A DNA stretch of 64,000 nt. Origin: Athripsodes cinereus. Lineage: Eukaryota > Arthropoda > Insecta > Trichoptera > Leptoceridae. The notes under the pieces are model-generated. The model saw nothing but the letters and a program-made list of their open reading frames with translations, was not told where the DNA came from and did no database searches. Positions 11,640 to 22,857 of this stretch are shown here, piece by piece. The stretch's first letter is position 1. The number at the start of each line of letters is the position of its first letter. Both the position numbers and the translations under genes were made by a program. Where the stretch lies: contig OX388320.1 of assembly GCA_947579605.1 (NCBI GenBank), positions 4,402,001 to 4,466,000 on the forward strand, read 5' to 3'.

Positions 11640-13690
11640 ATATTTATAATTTTCATCAATATGTATCTTCGCTTTTGATTGTCGTTTGACTGTGAGGACA
11701 ACGTGAACCATGACAATGACAGATACATTTAATTTACATGTCAACTATTACAACAAACGTAAAAAACTATTTTCTTTGCTGTCTGTTGCAGAAATAAAAC
11801 TTGAAAAGGTAATTCGTAGAAAAAAAGATTATAATAGTACAAACTTAGAGATAGTTTCACCCACCTACGGAACGTGTGAGAAGAGGTGAAAAAACTCTGG
11901 AAAGTATTGCATAAAGTCAGGAGTGAAGGTGTTAATACTCAGTAAACTATTTTGCATAATTTCAGGAGTAAGCCATGTATGTATTAGAGATAATAATGTG
12001 TTTCTTGGTGCTTTCGTTAAACATTTTCATAAGCGAGGGTAGGGAAAATGAAATTCCTACGCAGTTTGATGATATTTATACACCTACTCTATATAATTAT
12101 GTACTGTTCGTAGGAACGTCGATAATTTAGTGTTTTTTGATCTTAAGTATTACTGATTATTACTCTCTGATAATTGAAAATGAAATTCCTTCAGGACAAC
12201 TCAATAGAAGCAAAACTTATAGAGACTGCTTTATGTAATATTTTTTTCTTCAATATCACTTTATCAGATAATGAAATACATTAATCGAGATTCCTTGGTC
12301 GTTTTTGACATTTACTTTCTAACAACGCTCAGTTGTGCTTTATTTAAAATAGAATCAATCAAATAATTCAATGACTTTTATTAGTACCTAATAATTGAAG
12401 CAATATTTTTTGCAAAGTCAATTTTTTTCTCCATTTGCGTGTATGTGACCAACTCCAGAGACGTAACATTTGTAAGGCATATTAATCATATTTTTCATAA
12501 CGCTATCATATTTTACGAATGTTTTAAATAATTATACTTTTTTGGGTAAGATTTAGCACAAGTTTATACAGTAACGCTGCTCGCATGTCTTTATTATTTC
12601 ATTATTCAGCATAGTTAAAACTATGGCCGACAAAAATATTATTAACTTATAATCCATTTAGAACATTTTCTTGTTACACTGCGAAGACATTCTGTATAGT
12701 TGATCAGCACAAAATAAAAGTTAACATTTTATTCAGTTCCTATGCTCCAAATTTTTTTAATTGTATCAGATTTACAAGGTGAAAAATAGTAATTATTTGT
12801 TTAAAATAATAATTTAATCTCAATTTCCCGAAGACAACGACAACGTGCTCATTAAAAACTCGAGACAAAAACATTTCGACAAGGGAAAAATGATAACCAC
12901 ACAACACTTTATAATTATTTATTTATTCATATCAATACACGGTATGAGCTTTTTACATGTAAATGAAACAGTCCAATAAGCAACAAAACAATACAAAATC
13001 CCATGTCTCAAATAAGTTTTGATTAATTTGACAACAAAAACAGTCAATTAGATAATATTTAATACAAGAAGTCAAATGGATATAAAAGGTTTTTAATAAA
13101 TAAATTTGACAAACGTTATGTCAACATAAGTAAGCATTTTAAGCATGAATATATCAGAAATAAAATGAAGTAAACGATAGCCAATTTGGATCTAAAAAAA
13201 TAGGCTCTAAAAGACATGAAAGGTGAGAGGATAATAAGAATGTCAATACAGCAAAAATATGTTTATTTTTTCACTGGATAATATATATTTTTTCGAAGAA
13301 TTTTAATAAAAAAAATATCTCGTACATCGACATTCAAAAAAGGTTTTAGTTGCGAGCGTTGAATGACATGGACCCTATGTAAATAAAATAAGCTTACTTC
13401 TTTGATAAAAGCCTACTTAAGCGCTTTGGAAAATATTCAATAGGTTACAATTATTTTGAGTATGTATTTTTACGCGGCGGCAGAACTGCCATCCACACTT
13501 CTCAGCATTATACAACTAGATAAGTCTTCATATGGTCAGTCATGGTCACACAAAAACTTATGGAGATTGATTGATCTATACTTTAAGATCTATACTAAAA
13601 GCTCAAAAATTGTGACACGTGTCTATCTAATTCAAGTTTCTTCTCTTCTCACCCTTGATGTGAGAAAATTCGAGATACATTTGTAACCTC
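11640..13690. other. AT-rich intergenic DNA, nothing recognised
   Basis: About 2 kb without recognisable repeat ends or coding motifs. The frame at 13456-13686 shows no family resemblance. Confidence 0.5.
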
Positions 13691-13694
13691 TATT

Positions 13695-14145
13695 CTTCTT
13701 CCAAGTCAGTCCCTCAATGCTGAGGATAGTGACCACCATGACCCCAACCAAGTAACAAGCTCCTCCACCGCGCCTTGACCTCCGCCTGCCTAAACGCCTT
13801 ACACACTGTACCCCCTACAGCATCTCTCACATGATCTGACCATCTTGTTGGTATTCAGCCCCTGCTTCTTCTTCCTTCGACTCCACCAGGCAAAATATTT
13901 TTTTCCAGATCGTCTGGCTCACGTCTTATAATATATCCGAAAAAGCTTAATATACGTCTTTGACATATTACAGACAGTCGAGTCTTTATCTGGAGATCAG
14001 TCAAGATTAACACATTCGTTCTGTGAGCCGTCCATGGTATGCGTAGCAACCTTCTCCAACACCACATCTCGAAAGCATCTATTCTGTGTTTTTCATTGAC
14101 TCTTAACGTCCATGTTTCAATCTGTATTACGTAAACCTATTACAT
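13695..14145 (-). mobile_element. RTE-like LINE, ORF2 C-terminal fragment
   Basis: The minus-strand translation runs ETWTLRVNEKHRIDAFEMWC, WRRLLRIPWTAHRTN, RRILSFFGYIIRREPDDLEK and GGVEGRRSRG. It then continues in a shifted frame with PTRWSDHVRDAVGGTV and WGHGGHYPQH before a stop. WCWRRLLRIPW, FGHI-RR and GRRSRGR are hallmarks of the C-terminal tail of RTE/BovB-like ORF2 proteins. A frameshift near 13855 and missing upstream RT make it a dead fragment. The clade name is tentative. Confidence 0.8.
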
Positions 14146-14266
14146 AAACTAAAAACTTAAGATGAATTCAGGTGAAACTGCGAGCTTAAAAAGTAACTTT
14201 TTAACTGACAAATTATCGGCACTAGGCTTGTAGTAAATGGATTTTGACTAACCCAAAATATGGATA

Positions 14267-14296
14267 AATTCCAACACAACATTATGTGTTGGAATT
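14267..14296. repeat. Short perfect hairpin
   Basis: AATTCCAACAC (14267-14277) pairs with GTGTTGGAATT (14286-14296) around an 8-base loop. It may be the remnant of a foldback element or a chance palindrome. No flanking duplication is evident. Confidence 0.6.
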
Positions 14297-14299
14297 ATT

Positions 14300-15035
14300 T
14301 GTGTTAAGTATTAAGAAATTTGAAATATATTTTTATTTTACTAAGAAATCTTTTTTTCATTCTTACTCATTTATTTTGAAAATTGTTATTGTATGTTGGC
14401 GTCAGGTGTTGAAGAGGGTAAAAGATATCAAAATATTACATTTTATCATTATAAAAATGTTTTTTCAAATCTATTTTTGAAAATATTTTATCATGTGATT
14501 AAATTTATTCTTTGAAAAAAAAAATTATATGCGTACCACTTTACTAAGATACGCAATCATCAAAAACTATCTTCGGCTAAAAATAGATTTCTACTATTTT
14601 ATTTAAGTTTTCGAATATTATCGAAATATGACGAAACAATGCTGAGACAATATAGAAACGTGATATTTTTCTCCAGGCAATAAAAAAATCAAACTAACAT
14701 TCTTTCATAATTTTAAAATATGAATATTTTTACACAGAACGTGATAAAGAATAAAATAAAGCAATTTATTTTTGGAAGGGTTTGACATTTTAATACTATT
14801 GTATCAGTATATATTTTTCATAAAAAAAAAAACAAATGTAATACGAATAACTCCTGCTGGAACACTTAATTAAAATAAAATAAATGTTAATTTGAAAATT
14901 CTGAATGAAAATAAATAAATTAAAAGTGAAAAAAAGTAAGAAAACTTCATAGATTGATTGAAAAATATCTAAATTACATAAGTATAGGTACGACGAATTA
15001 TTTAGGTATACTTTCATATGTACGGATTATTTAGG
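14300..15035. other. AT-rich intergenic DNA, nothing recognised
   Basis: No recognisable repeat or coding motifs. A short direct duplication of TTTAGGTATACTTTCATA lies at its right edge (about 15001-15047), next to the LINE insertion. Confidence 0.5.
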
Positions 15036-15047
15036 TATACTTTCATA

Positions 15048-15416
15048 TACTTTCCCTTTGAAATGTGGTGCTACAGACGCATGCTCAAGATCCATTGGTC
15101 GGAGCACGTCGAAAACGAAGAAGTATTAACCAGGGTAGGCGAAAAAAGGCAACTCCTTAAGAGAATCAGCCAACAACGAGCTTACTGGATTGGCCACAAC
15201 ATCAGGCACCCAGGACTACTCATAGCCATCGCGGAGGGTAAGACCGAGTGGACAAATGGCAGAGGCCGACCAAGAGACGCATATATGGACCAACTGAAGA
15301 GTGATATGAACTGTGGCTCATACGTAGAGCTGAAAAGACTGGCTGAGAATAGAGACGAATGGAGAAGAAAAACCAAACTCGTTGCAGACCAATCCAATGG
15401 ATTGTAACTCATTATA
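15048..15416 (+). mobile_element. RTE-like LINE family C, 5'-truncated insertion with target duplication
   Basis: The plus-strand frame from about 15053 to 15407 encodes the ORF2 C-terminus: FEMWCYRRMLKIHWSEHVEN, LLKRISQQRAYWIGHNIRHP, EWTNGRGRPRDAYMDQLKSD and RLAENRDEWRRKTKLVADQS, then a stop. The 3' end is ATTGTAACTCATTATATATA. A 12-bp direct repeat TATACTTTCATA flanks it (15036-15047 and 15417-15428), as expected for target-primed reverse transcription. The frame is open throughout, so this is the youngest of the LINE fragments here. The RT core and endonuclease are absent. Confidence 0.88.
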
Positions 15417-15429
15417 TATACTTTCATAA

Positions 15430-15870
15430 TAAATTATTACATCATTTATTTAGTAGTGTACTCATTGTGAATCCATATAAACTGAAGTCCTAACTCCTAA
15501 TGACGTAGTTTTACTAACTTTTGATTCATGTAACAGAGGTAGGTATATAAGTATATCAGTAGGTAATATTAGTTGTACATACACACCCATGCTCGCAATC
15601 AAATAATAATAATTGTTTTTTATTAATTCATCTGTTAAGTCTGGTTAAATTACTTCTACTCATAAAGAGGGATTAAAGTTTTTCGGTGTTATTTTTACAA
15701 TTGTATTACAATTTATATATGTAAATTAACACATGAAACTATCATATATCACAGACTGGGAAATGACTATTTATTAAAGTAAAATACAAAGCCACTCACC
15801 ATGACAATGTTTGCCTTTTCGATGAGTGATGCACATAAAGATAGCACAATAAAACACACATTATTGTAAT
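15430..15870. other. AT-rich intergenic DNA, nothing recognised
   Basis: No recognisable repeat ends or coding motifs between the LINE and the piggyBac derivative. Confidence 0.5.
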
Positions 15871-15873
15871 TAA

Positions 15874-16539
15874 CCCGGGGTCATGGGGGTAGAAAAGTGT
15901 TACACGGACGTTGCGGTGGGTCTCACAGACCCGTTCATTAGAAATCAAATTATTCTAATACTTCATTAATAATAAAGTTAACATTTATTCGTGTTTAGTT
16001 TTTTAGGTATTTGTGTAAGTAAGTGAAACACAAATATCATGTTATATTTTGTTTTAATCATATTTATAAGAGAATGACAAAAGAACGACAAATATCAACA
16101 AAATCATTCTCTTCGTCGTTCGGCCTCTTCTCGATCCATTTTTTACTAAGTACCTACAAAAAAACACAAATAAAATATATTGAACACAAATAATATATAT
16201 ATCAGCAACTTAAATTGTACCTAATCAAAAACAAAAAACAAATGAAAAAGGAAAAATACTCGGATAATAGCTCAAATAATATGTATAAAAAATGGCGCGA
16301 AATTGTTACACTAACTGCGGGGATGGGTCTCACATACCTTTTTCAATTTTGTGCTCGCGTAACTTTCACTGCGGCTATTGCACGTCTAACTTGTTAGTTG
16401 CGACGCATAGAACAACTCAACAGCTCCAGCTATTGAAAAAAAACGACAACATCGCACGCATTATTATGATTATTATTACCAAACTAGAAGCGAAATAAAA
16501 TGTGACGGGTCTCACAGACCCAACCCCCATGACGCCGGG
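15874..16539. mobile_element. piggyBac-type deletion derivative with TTAA flanks
   Basis: TTAA lies at both edges (15870-15873 and 16540-16543). Terminal repeats are CCCGGGGTCATGGGGGT (15874-15890) and its reverse complement with one mismatch (16523-16539). Each end also has a subterminal palindrome GGGTCTCACAGACCC (15918-15932 and 16507-16521). TTAA specificity and CCC... ends define the piggyBac superfamily. The 666-bp interior is too short for a transposase. On the minus strand from 16139 a short frame MDREEAERRRE occurs and then stops; it may be a leftover transposase N-terminus, which is speculative. Mobilisation would need a full-length relative elsewhere. Confidence 0.88.
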
Positions 16540-16544
16540 TTAAA

Positions 16545-17350
16545 AACAGAAAGAAGAAAGATAAATACAAATTATAACACACGTACACAGTACACACACA
16601 CACACACATTTATTTACATAATTAATATGAAATAAATTTGAATAATGCACTATTTTAATTCGATCAAAAACATTAAATAATTCGTACTATTGTAGTACAT
16701 GTGCACTGACAGTACGCGGCCAGCAAATCTATCCAATAGGAAGCGACGGGCACGGCCATGCGTAGTGAGTGCACACTCCCGCACTAAACACAAATCATCG
16801 ATACATCGATCTCCGAACATTACAATGTATGGAAATGATGATCATACAAATTAAATTTTTACAACATAAAATATTTATGTTATTAATCAGTGAAACTTAT
16901 GTTGTAAAATATACATTAAAATAAATATTTATTTTCCCAAACTATGCATAGGTTAATAAGCCGAGATTAAATATATTATGTTTTCGTTTTACAGGCTGCA
17001 GAATAAGATAGGAACATACTTTGTGATTGCGATGTACTGACTACTAACCAATTGTAATTAGGAAATTACTATTGGTAGGCACAACGCCTATACATAGAAG
17101 ACCGCTCATTTTCATTCGTAACTAGGTATCAAAAGAATCTCTGTTATCAAACATCAGTCAGGAATAAAATTATACCTTTCGAAAGTAGATATTTAAAATC
17201 CTACGATAATTTAAACTTTTTTTTCTGAATTACTGGAACTTTTTTTTATTTAAACTTAGACATCGTTGTCACAGGAACGGCGTTTTGTGGAAGAGGGTAC
17301 ATACTTTACTTTTTGTATGGCTTCGGCTTGTATTAATAATCATTCCAAAT
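16545..17350. other. Intergenic DNA with a (CA)n run
   Basis: A short (CA)n microsatellite lies at about 16587-16608. A GC-richer block at about 16700-16800 (AGTACGCGGCCAGC, GGCACGGCCATGCG) stands out from the AT-rich surroundings but matches nothing I recognise. Confidence 0.5.
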
Positions 17351-17357
17351 CAAATCC

Positions 17358-17645
17358 TTGGGCCTCATTCAGAAAGCCACTGCACCGCCTCTGGGATTGA
17401 TCTATGGATGTCCATCCAGTCTCCAGTCTGTCCATGCAGATCTTAAGACATTCAGAAGGGACCTAAAAACTCATCCAGTACCTTCTTCCTGGACACTCCT
17501 CCACCAGATATTGAATTATTTCGGACTGAACTCCACAGTCGCATTCCGGGGGCTCCCTCTTACCCCATTTCCACATGAAATAGGGTTATTCAAAAGGGAC
17601 TTATTTCATACAACAAATATGCAAGTTGTCTTTTGCCAACCTTGA
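17358..17645 (+). mobile_element. Possible L2/CR1 LINE C-terminal remnant
   Basis: The plus-strand frame contains SLQSVHADLKTFRRDLKTH, resembling the SLxxFRRDLKTHLF end of L2/CR1 reverse transcriptases. A second FKRDL follows further on. The rest is not recognisable. Low confidence. Confidence 0.4.
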
Positions 17646-17649
17646 TTGT

Positions 17650-18204
17650 AGATATTTATTGCCTTATTTGAGAATTTTATGAACACCCGTCTTTTTTAGG
17701 ATATTCGGATACTTTAGGAAAAATTAGCAGATCTATCATTTGCCGGGGATTCTATGGAGCATATACAAATTTACATTTATTTACTGAGCTCCCATTGGCT
17801 ATTAACTGTAATGGTCCCAGTAAAGTATGATATATTATAAATAATAATATTAATAATGTGCTGTTCTTCAAAACAATAAAACATATCTCATTTCACGGAA
17901 CCGATAATAAAGTCATCTTTATAATAAGTAGGTCCTATGGATATATGTAAATTATTATTGTATTTCACATTGTATAACTTCATTATTTTTTATGACTTTT
18001 TAAGCTTTTATACAAATTAATATTTATTTATTTATAATTTTTTTTTTAAACATATTTACATAGTTAACAAATACATATAAATAAAACATTATTTTCAATG
18101 ACCCAACTTCAAAAAGAGAAAATCTCGTGTTTTGAAGTGAGTTACATTGTTACAAAACAATACAAAAGTAATTAAAAAGAAAACACTATCAAAACATTAC
18201 CAGA
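17650..18204. other. AT-rich intergenic DNA up to the sequence gap
   Basis: No recognisable coding or repeat motifs. Confidence 0.5.
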
Positions 18205-18404
18205 NNNNNNNNNNNNNNNNNNNNNNNNNNNNNNNNNNNNNNNNNNNNNNNNNNNNNNNNNNNNNNNNNNNNNNNNNNNNNNNNNNNNNNNNNNNNNNNN
18301 NNNNNNNNNNNNNNNNNNNNNNNNNNNNNNNNNNNNNNNNNNNNNNNNNNNNNNNNNNNNNNNNNNNNNNNNNNNNNNNNNNNNNNNNNNNNNNNNNNNN
18401 NNNN
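18205..18404. other. Assembly gap (200 N)
   Basis: Exactly 200 undetermined bases. The round number suggests a nominal gap size rather than a measured one. Confidence 0.99.
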
Positions 18405-18430
18405 TGAATTGTAACTCCTTATATAGAAAT
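18405..18430 (+). mobile_element. 3' tail of a family C RTE-like LINE beside the gap
   Basis: TGAATTGTAACTCCTTATAT directly after the gap matches the 3' end of the family C copies at 15.4, 26.4 and 28.2 kb (GATTGTAACTCATTATATA). The rest of this copy probably lies inside the unsequenced gap. Confidence 0.6.
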
Positions 18431-19298
18431 CTAAGTAGTATAATACCATATTATATAATTAAATACCTTTATTTTGTGTGGGAGGCGGGGGTACTAAAAC
18501 TCAGGGAGAAATAGCAGCTTGAATCAAAATAATGCACAATTCAGAGAGGGAATATAATGTATTTAGTCGATTAATATGTGACATGGTTCTTGGCAAAAAA
18601 GACATTTTACACAAAATGAGACTTCAAGCTATTTTGAGAATTTCCAAAATTTTGAAAAATTTTTTTGAAAAGGGGGGTCAAGTCTGAGACTTGAAATTTT
18701 GTTTATCAACACAAATAGTATCTAGTTGTTTGTCAAAAAAGTTTTGATGTGTGGACTCTTTCCCTTCGTCCAAAATCTTTCCGTGAAAATGGGAGTTTTT
18801 ACAAAAAAAAGTTAAGAATGTAGACTGAAATTTCATCCCTTAGAATTATGTTTAGGTGAAAATATTTTATTACAACCTTAAAGATTATATTCTTATAAAC
18901 AAATTGCTTTTAGTTTTATGTAGATTAAATAAATAAAACCTGAGATATTCAAGTTTTCGTAAACCCTTTAAACTTCGAAAATGTCTCCACCTTGTAAAAC
19001 AAATATGGCCGCCACACAAAAACTAAAACCAATAAAATTAAAATAATTATCATTTTGAACTACCAACAGATTGGGGTGATAGCACAAAAAAAATCATTTT
19101 TTTCTGAGATGGTCGAGCAACCATTTTATTTATTTCTGGACCACAAGGTATGGAATTACCCTATGGAGAGTTACGGCGCTTTTAGCGCCCCCACGTCGCC
19201 TGTTGCATTGTGCTAAAATAATCCGTAGGTTCTGCTATATTAAGAACCAAATTACTATAACTAAAATGAACGAAATGTGTACTAATATTTGTTTACTA
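18431..19298. other. Unrecognised repeat-like intergenic DNA
   Basis: Long A- and T-runs and a GGCGCTTTTAGCGCC hairpin (about 19175) are visible. No coding motif is recognised. The sequence has the feel of an old repeat (ATGGCCGCCAC) but I cannot name it. Confidence 0.4.
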
Positions 19299-19300
19299 TA

Positions 19301-19720
19301 ATTCGGTAGTTACATGGCAATAGGTTGTATCTCACTAAAACATAATTTTACAGGAGAGCAAAAACAAAGTTTGCAAAAGAGATATTTCAGCCAAATTTCG
19401 AGCATTATATATAAAAATGAAGGTAATTATTATTTCTACAAGATAGATGTAACATTCTCTTAATAATTTCTTCTACAAGATGTATGTAACATTCACTAAA
19501 TAATTTCTTGCAGTTTAAAAATATTTGAGTTTTTTTGCCATGTTGATGAAAACAATCTTTCTACATGTCAATAAGTTACGTCTTTTCTCTCTTTATTCTG
19601 ACTATAAAGAGACATATCCTTTTGCCACATCAAATATTACACTATTTTGAGCATTTTATGGAACAAACTTGAAAACGCAAAAAATGCGAGATACAACCTA
19701 TTGCCATGTAACTACCGAAT
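19301..19720. mobile_element. Mariner-type MITE with 33-bp terminal inverted repeats
   Basis: The left end ATTCGGTAGTTACATGGCAA... (19301-19333) is perfectly repeated in reverse complement at 19688-19720. TA dinucleotides flank both ends (19299-19300 and 19721-19722). The 420-bp interior is non-coding and includes an imperfect tandem duplication around ACAAGAT(A)GATGTAACATTC. Perfect arms suggest it is fairly young. Confidence 0.85.
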
Positions 19721-19724
19721 TATT

Positions 19725-20270
19725 CGACTAACATTTATGTATCGATAGATCTTCTGTCACATAAATGTGGATGTGCACAGATTATATTTGAAATTGTATT
19801 TTATTTTTGCAGATGGATAATTATTATTGAACCAAAAATTGTGCTATTAAAGATGAAAATAAGAATGTGTTCATGTAGGTTGTTCTGATTCAAGATTATG
19901 TAGTGAAATTCGCAGACAGAGAAGAAAAATTACGAAGAAAATTATTTACGCCATACATTTTTAATTTCAATAAAAAATGCAATATGGAGAATTATACAAA
20001 ATCAACAATGAAGTTTTTTTTATAGATTGGCCTATTTATATGATAATTTTTCTATACATTCTCAAATTAGAATCGTTATCCATACAATTTAACATCTGTA
20101 GTTCTGATATTTCAATTTTTAAAAAATCATGGAAAGAATTTTTATAAATTTTAAATGAATAGGTAAAATCTACCTGAAAAAAAAATTAGTACCTACATAA
20201 TTATATTACGTATTGCCGATAATTTATAAACAAATCTGAGTTAAGTATACTTGTTCAACATAAATTGTTC
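19725..20270. other. AT-rich intergenic DNA, nothing recognised
   Basis: No repeat ends or coding motifs identified between the MITE and the SINE. Confidence 0.5.
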
Positions 20271-20272
20271 AT

Positions 20273-20510
20273 GTCGGCCGGTGTGGCGCGGAGCTCTTTC
20301 CTTTGAGTCACGAGGTCCCGGGTTCGATTCCCGGACAGGGCAAAGTGAAGAATGACCTTTTTCAAAATGTGCTGGGTCTGGGTATTACATATATATGTAT
20401 ATAGTGCATTGTACATGTGTGTATCGTCGCGTTAGTACCCATAATCAAGATTCATCTAAGTTTGGGACTAGCTCGATGTGTGTGAATTGTCTATGTAAAA
20501 AAATGAATGT
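20273..20510 (+). mobile_element. tRNA-derived SINE, family S1
   Basis: The 5' part resembles a tRNA: an A-box-like segment near 20282 and a strong B box GGTTCGATTCC (20321-20331) within a T-arm-like CCCGG...CCGGG context. The tRNA-unrelated body follows, ending in GTCTATGTAAAAAAATGAAT. The copy at 2340-2398 shares the 3' body. A cellular tRNA is excluded because no acceptor stem or anticodon arm can be folded. Confidence 0.75.
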
Positions 20511-20869
20511 AACTTTCGCAGTTTAGCGGCCCCACCCGTTGTCGAGTACTTTTTTTCCATAGAAAAGGTAATATTTTTGAAACTTGAGGAAATTGTTGCC
20601 ATATATGTAGAATTATTTTAATTTGCCGGCAAAAAAAATCACCTTCCAAAATTATATTCCTATAATTCCGTACATATTACTCGACAACGGGTGGGGCCGC
20701 TCAAGTTTCATAGTTGCGAATTTTTTTTCCTCTAAAAGAATTTTCCAAAAATTTGGTGACCAAAAAATAATTCACCATATGGCAACAATTTCCTCAAGTT
20801 TCGAAAATATTACTTTTTCTATGGAAAAAAGTACTCGACAACGGGTGGGGCCGCTAAACTGAGAAAGTT
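20511..20869. mobile_element. MITE with ~90-bp terminal inverted repeats and a third internal copy
   Basis: The left arm starts AACTTTCGCAGTTTAGCGGC and includes CCCACCCGTTGTCGAGTAC. The right arm (about 20779-20869) is its reverse complement with few mismatches, covering the CAACAATTTCCTCAAG block as well. A further copy of the CGACAACGGGTGGGGCCGC motif sits inside at about 20681-20700. No coding sequence. It sits exactly at the 3' end of the S1 SINE. Target duplication could not be fixed. Confidence 0.75.
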
Positions 20870-20949
20870 CCAAATGAATTATATTTTTTTAACACTATAC
20901 CTTCGATGACACACTTTGACAATTACGGGAGTTTGTAAAGAGATTAATA

Positions 20950-21145
20950 ATATTAATCATTCATAAAGTCAGTGGGAGAGGGCAGAAGATAGGGCAGGTG
21001 TCGAACATGTGTTGAAAGGCTTGGTTTGGAGTGGCCAGAGGTCCTGGAAGCAGCGGTGGACAGATATCTCTGGAGGAGATACTTAGGGGCAATGGGCCCC
21101 CGACCGAACTAGGACAAGGGGAAGAAGATGTATGTATGAAATCGT
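20950..21145 (+). mobile_element. LINE ORF2 3' tail-like remnant
   Basis: A plus-strand frame reads EVLEAAVDRYLWRRYLGAMG, followed by PRPN, a stop and DKGKKMYV. The AGGACAAGGGGAAGAAGATG and ATGTATGTATGA end is like LINE 3' termini with short simple-repeat tails. Only a weak family resemblance. Confidence 0.35.
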
Positions 21146-21149
21146 TCAT

Positions 21150-21187
21150 TGATTCTTAGGCGGTACGAAGTTCGCCGGGCCAGCTAG
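21150..21187 (+). mobile_element. Helitron-type 3' terminus
   Basis: The sequence GCGGTACGAAGTTCGCCGGG, CCAGCTAG, then T matches the familiar lepidopteran Helitron 3' end: a short GC-rich hairpin followed closely by CTAG, inserted before T. The 5' TC end was not located, so only the terminus is called. Confidence 0.5.
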
Positions 21188-21221
21188 TAAATAATAGAAA
21201 GCATTCAAGGCAATTTTAATA

Positions 21222-21690
21222 ATACTACTACTTTACCATCTCGGCAAATCCCACAACTGGGAAAGCCAGAAGACCAGATGCATATAATATACACACTGTC
21301 CTCTCCATGCCAATAAAAAAATAAGACTTTTAGGGTGGGTGGCAAACCTCATCGCTGAATTTAAATTGTAAAATGTCTGTGTGTATTTTTGGAACACAAG
21401 TTTTTTACAGGACACTGTGATTCGTCGGTAACCAGGAGGTACAGTCTCGGGCTTATGCGAATGAGATATGCGGGTCGATCCAGGTGCCAGCAAACTCTCC
21501 ACTCATGACACGAGTTTTTAACGTGTATACATACACCTTGTAAGGTTGCGTTTGGGTTTATAACAAAAACACAGATACATGCCTATTTTCATTTATCTTT
21601 ACTTGACTTTACTTGACAAGTAAAGACTTTACATGAAAACTTACGGGAAAAAGTGGAAGTTTAATTCTTTTCCGGTTTCTCCACGGAAAA
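21222..21690 (-). mobile_element. Family A SINE-like copy split by a nested SINE
   Basis: The 3' half lies at 21222-21415 (TAC run, CTCGGCAAATCCCACAACTG, GGACAGTGT-type block, to ACAGGACACT). The 5' end resumes at about 21632-21690 (GAAAACTTACGGGAAAAAGT to CTCCACGGAAA). Between them sits the S3 SINE and about 60 bp containing a TCTTTACTTG/CAAGTAAAGA hairpin. Gives a relative age: family A first, S3 later. Confidence 0.75.
21419..21570 (+). mobile_element. tRNA-derived SINE, family S3 (nested)
   Basis: Starts TTCGTCGGTAACCAGGAGG (A-box-like), has a diverged B box GGGTCGATCC (21474-21483), and ends GTTTGGGTTTATAACAAAAA. A second copy lies at 26030-26182. Confidence 0.7.
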
Positions 21691-21766
21691 CATGTACTTA
21701 AATGATATGTTAAAAAAATTGTAGTAATAATGATTATTATTATAAAAAAAAACTATAGCTAATGGT

Positions 21767-21930
21767 ATTTAGGCTTAGTTGGAAGAGATCGCGTCTTTGC
21801 AATAAACTCGCCCTCTGTATATTGATTGTATTTAATTTGAATGTATACCTTTTATGTAATTGTTTGTAATCAATGGTAGGTATAAACCTACTATTTCAAT
21901 GCAAAATATTTGAATTTGAATAAAAAAACT
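21767..21930 (+). mobile_element. LINE 3' UTR copy, family D
   Basis: Begins GGCTTAGTTGGAAGAGATCG and continues CAATAAACTCGCCCTCTG before an AT-rich stretch and A-rich tail (TTTGAATAAAAAAAC). It shares the 5' block with the minus-strand copies at 10.8 and 32.1 kb. Confidence 0.6.
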
Positions 21931-21934
21931 TGAA

Positions 21935-22850
21935 ATTCTCTGGAAAAATGTTAAGTTTGAACTAACGATATGACACAATTTTTAATAATCTAACGCAAGC
22001 AAAACTGTAAATAGTTTTTCCATAATTATTGCCAAACACTTTGTTTCGGAATATAATAGTTACCACAATATACTCCTATAATGTTTTCATCACAACAATA
22101 CCGCGCATATCGAGTAGATGACAATTAGTAGGTACAACATTATTATAAGATAATTTAAAATGATAGTTGTAACCAATATTGATCGTGCCTCAGTAGCTAT
22201 AATTTGAATTATATACGGATGAAATTATCATTATTATTAATATTTGCATTGTAATTAGCTTTGCGGCCAATGTCAATGCATGCAATTAAATTTATACATA
22301 CCTACCTACTGTTTTAGGTGTATATTATGTCGCGGTCATTTTGAAGAATCCGTCCGTTTACAAACGGTCGGCATGTTATAAAATTATAGAAGCATACTAT
22401 TCAGGCAAATTACGATATGATTAGTCTAATTTTTAGTTCCATTTCTAACCGTCTCATGGCGTTGGGTATTAAAACGACAACTTCAACGTATTCGTGTATA
22501 GGATTGCACTGGAGATGGTCATAAAATAATAATTCCATTTTAACGTTTATTTTTCACCGTGCCATGAGTACCAACACTTTATTGCCGTACCGAAAAAAGT
22601 GTTGTATGAAAATGAAAATTAATATTTGGATTTGTTGAAAGAAACCACACCTAGCGATAATCTCGCCTTCTTGATTGTTTTAAAGAATGCATTTTTTATA
22701 AAATTATTTGATGTTATGAATACATACATACGGCAAAAAATTATCTAAAATATGAATAAAAATAAGTAATATTGTAGAAATTTATGGTAAATGGAGTTTT
22801 TCTCGTGGGTGATTCATGAAAAAAAAAACATTGGAAATTTCAAATCGTGC
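21935..22850. other. Intergenic DNA, nothing recognised
   Basis: No repeat ends or coding motifs identified. Confidence 0.5.
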
Positions 22851-22857
22851 GTATTTA

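Noticed and set aside
18147..18449. Two 86-codon frames across the gap
   Set aside because: They consist almost entirely of undetermined bases.
20273..20345. Functional tRNA gene (good B box)
   Set aside because: No acceptor stem, D-arm or anticodon arm can be formed, and a SINE body continues downstream.
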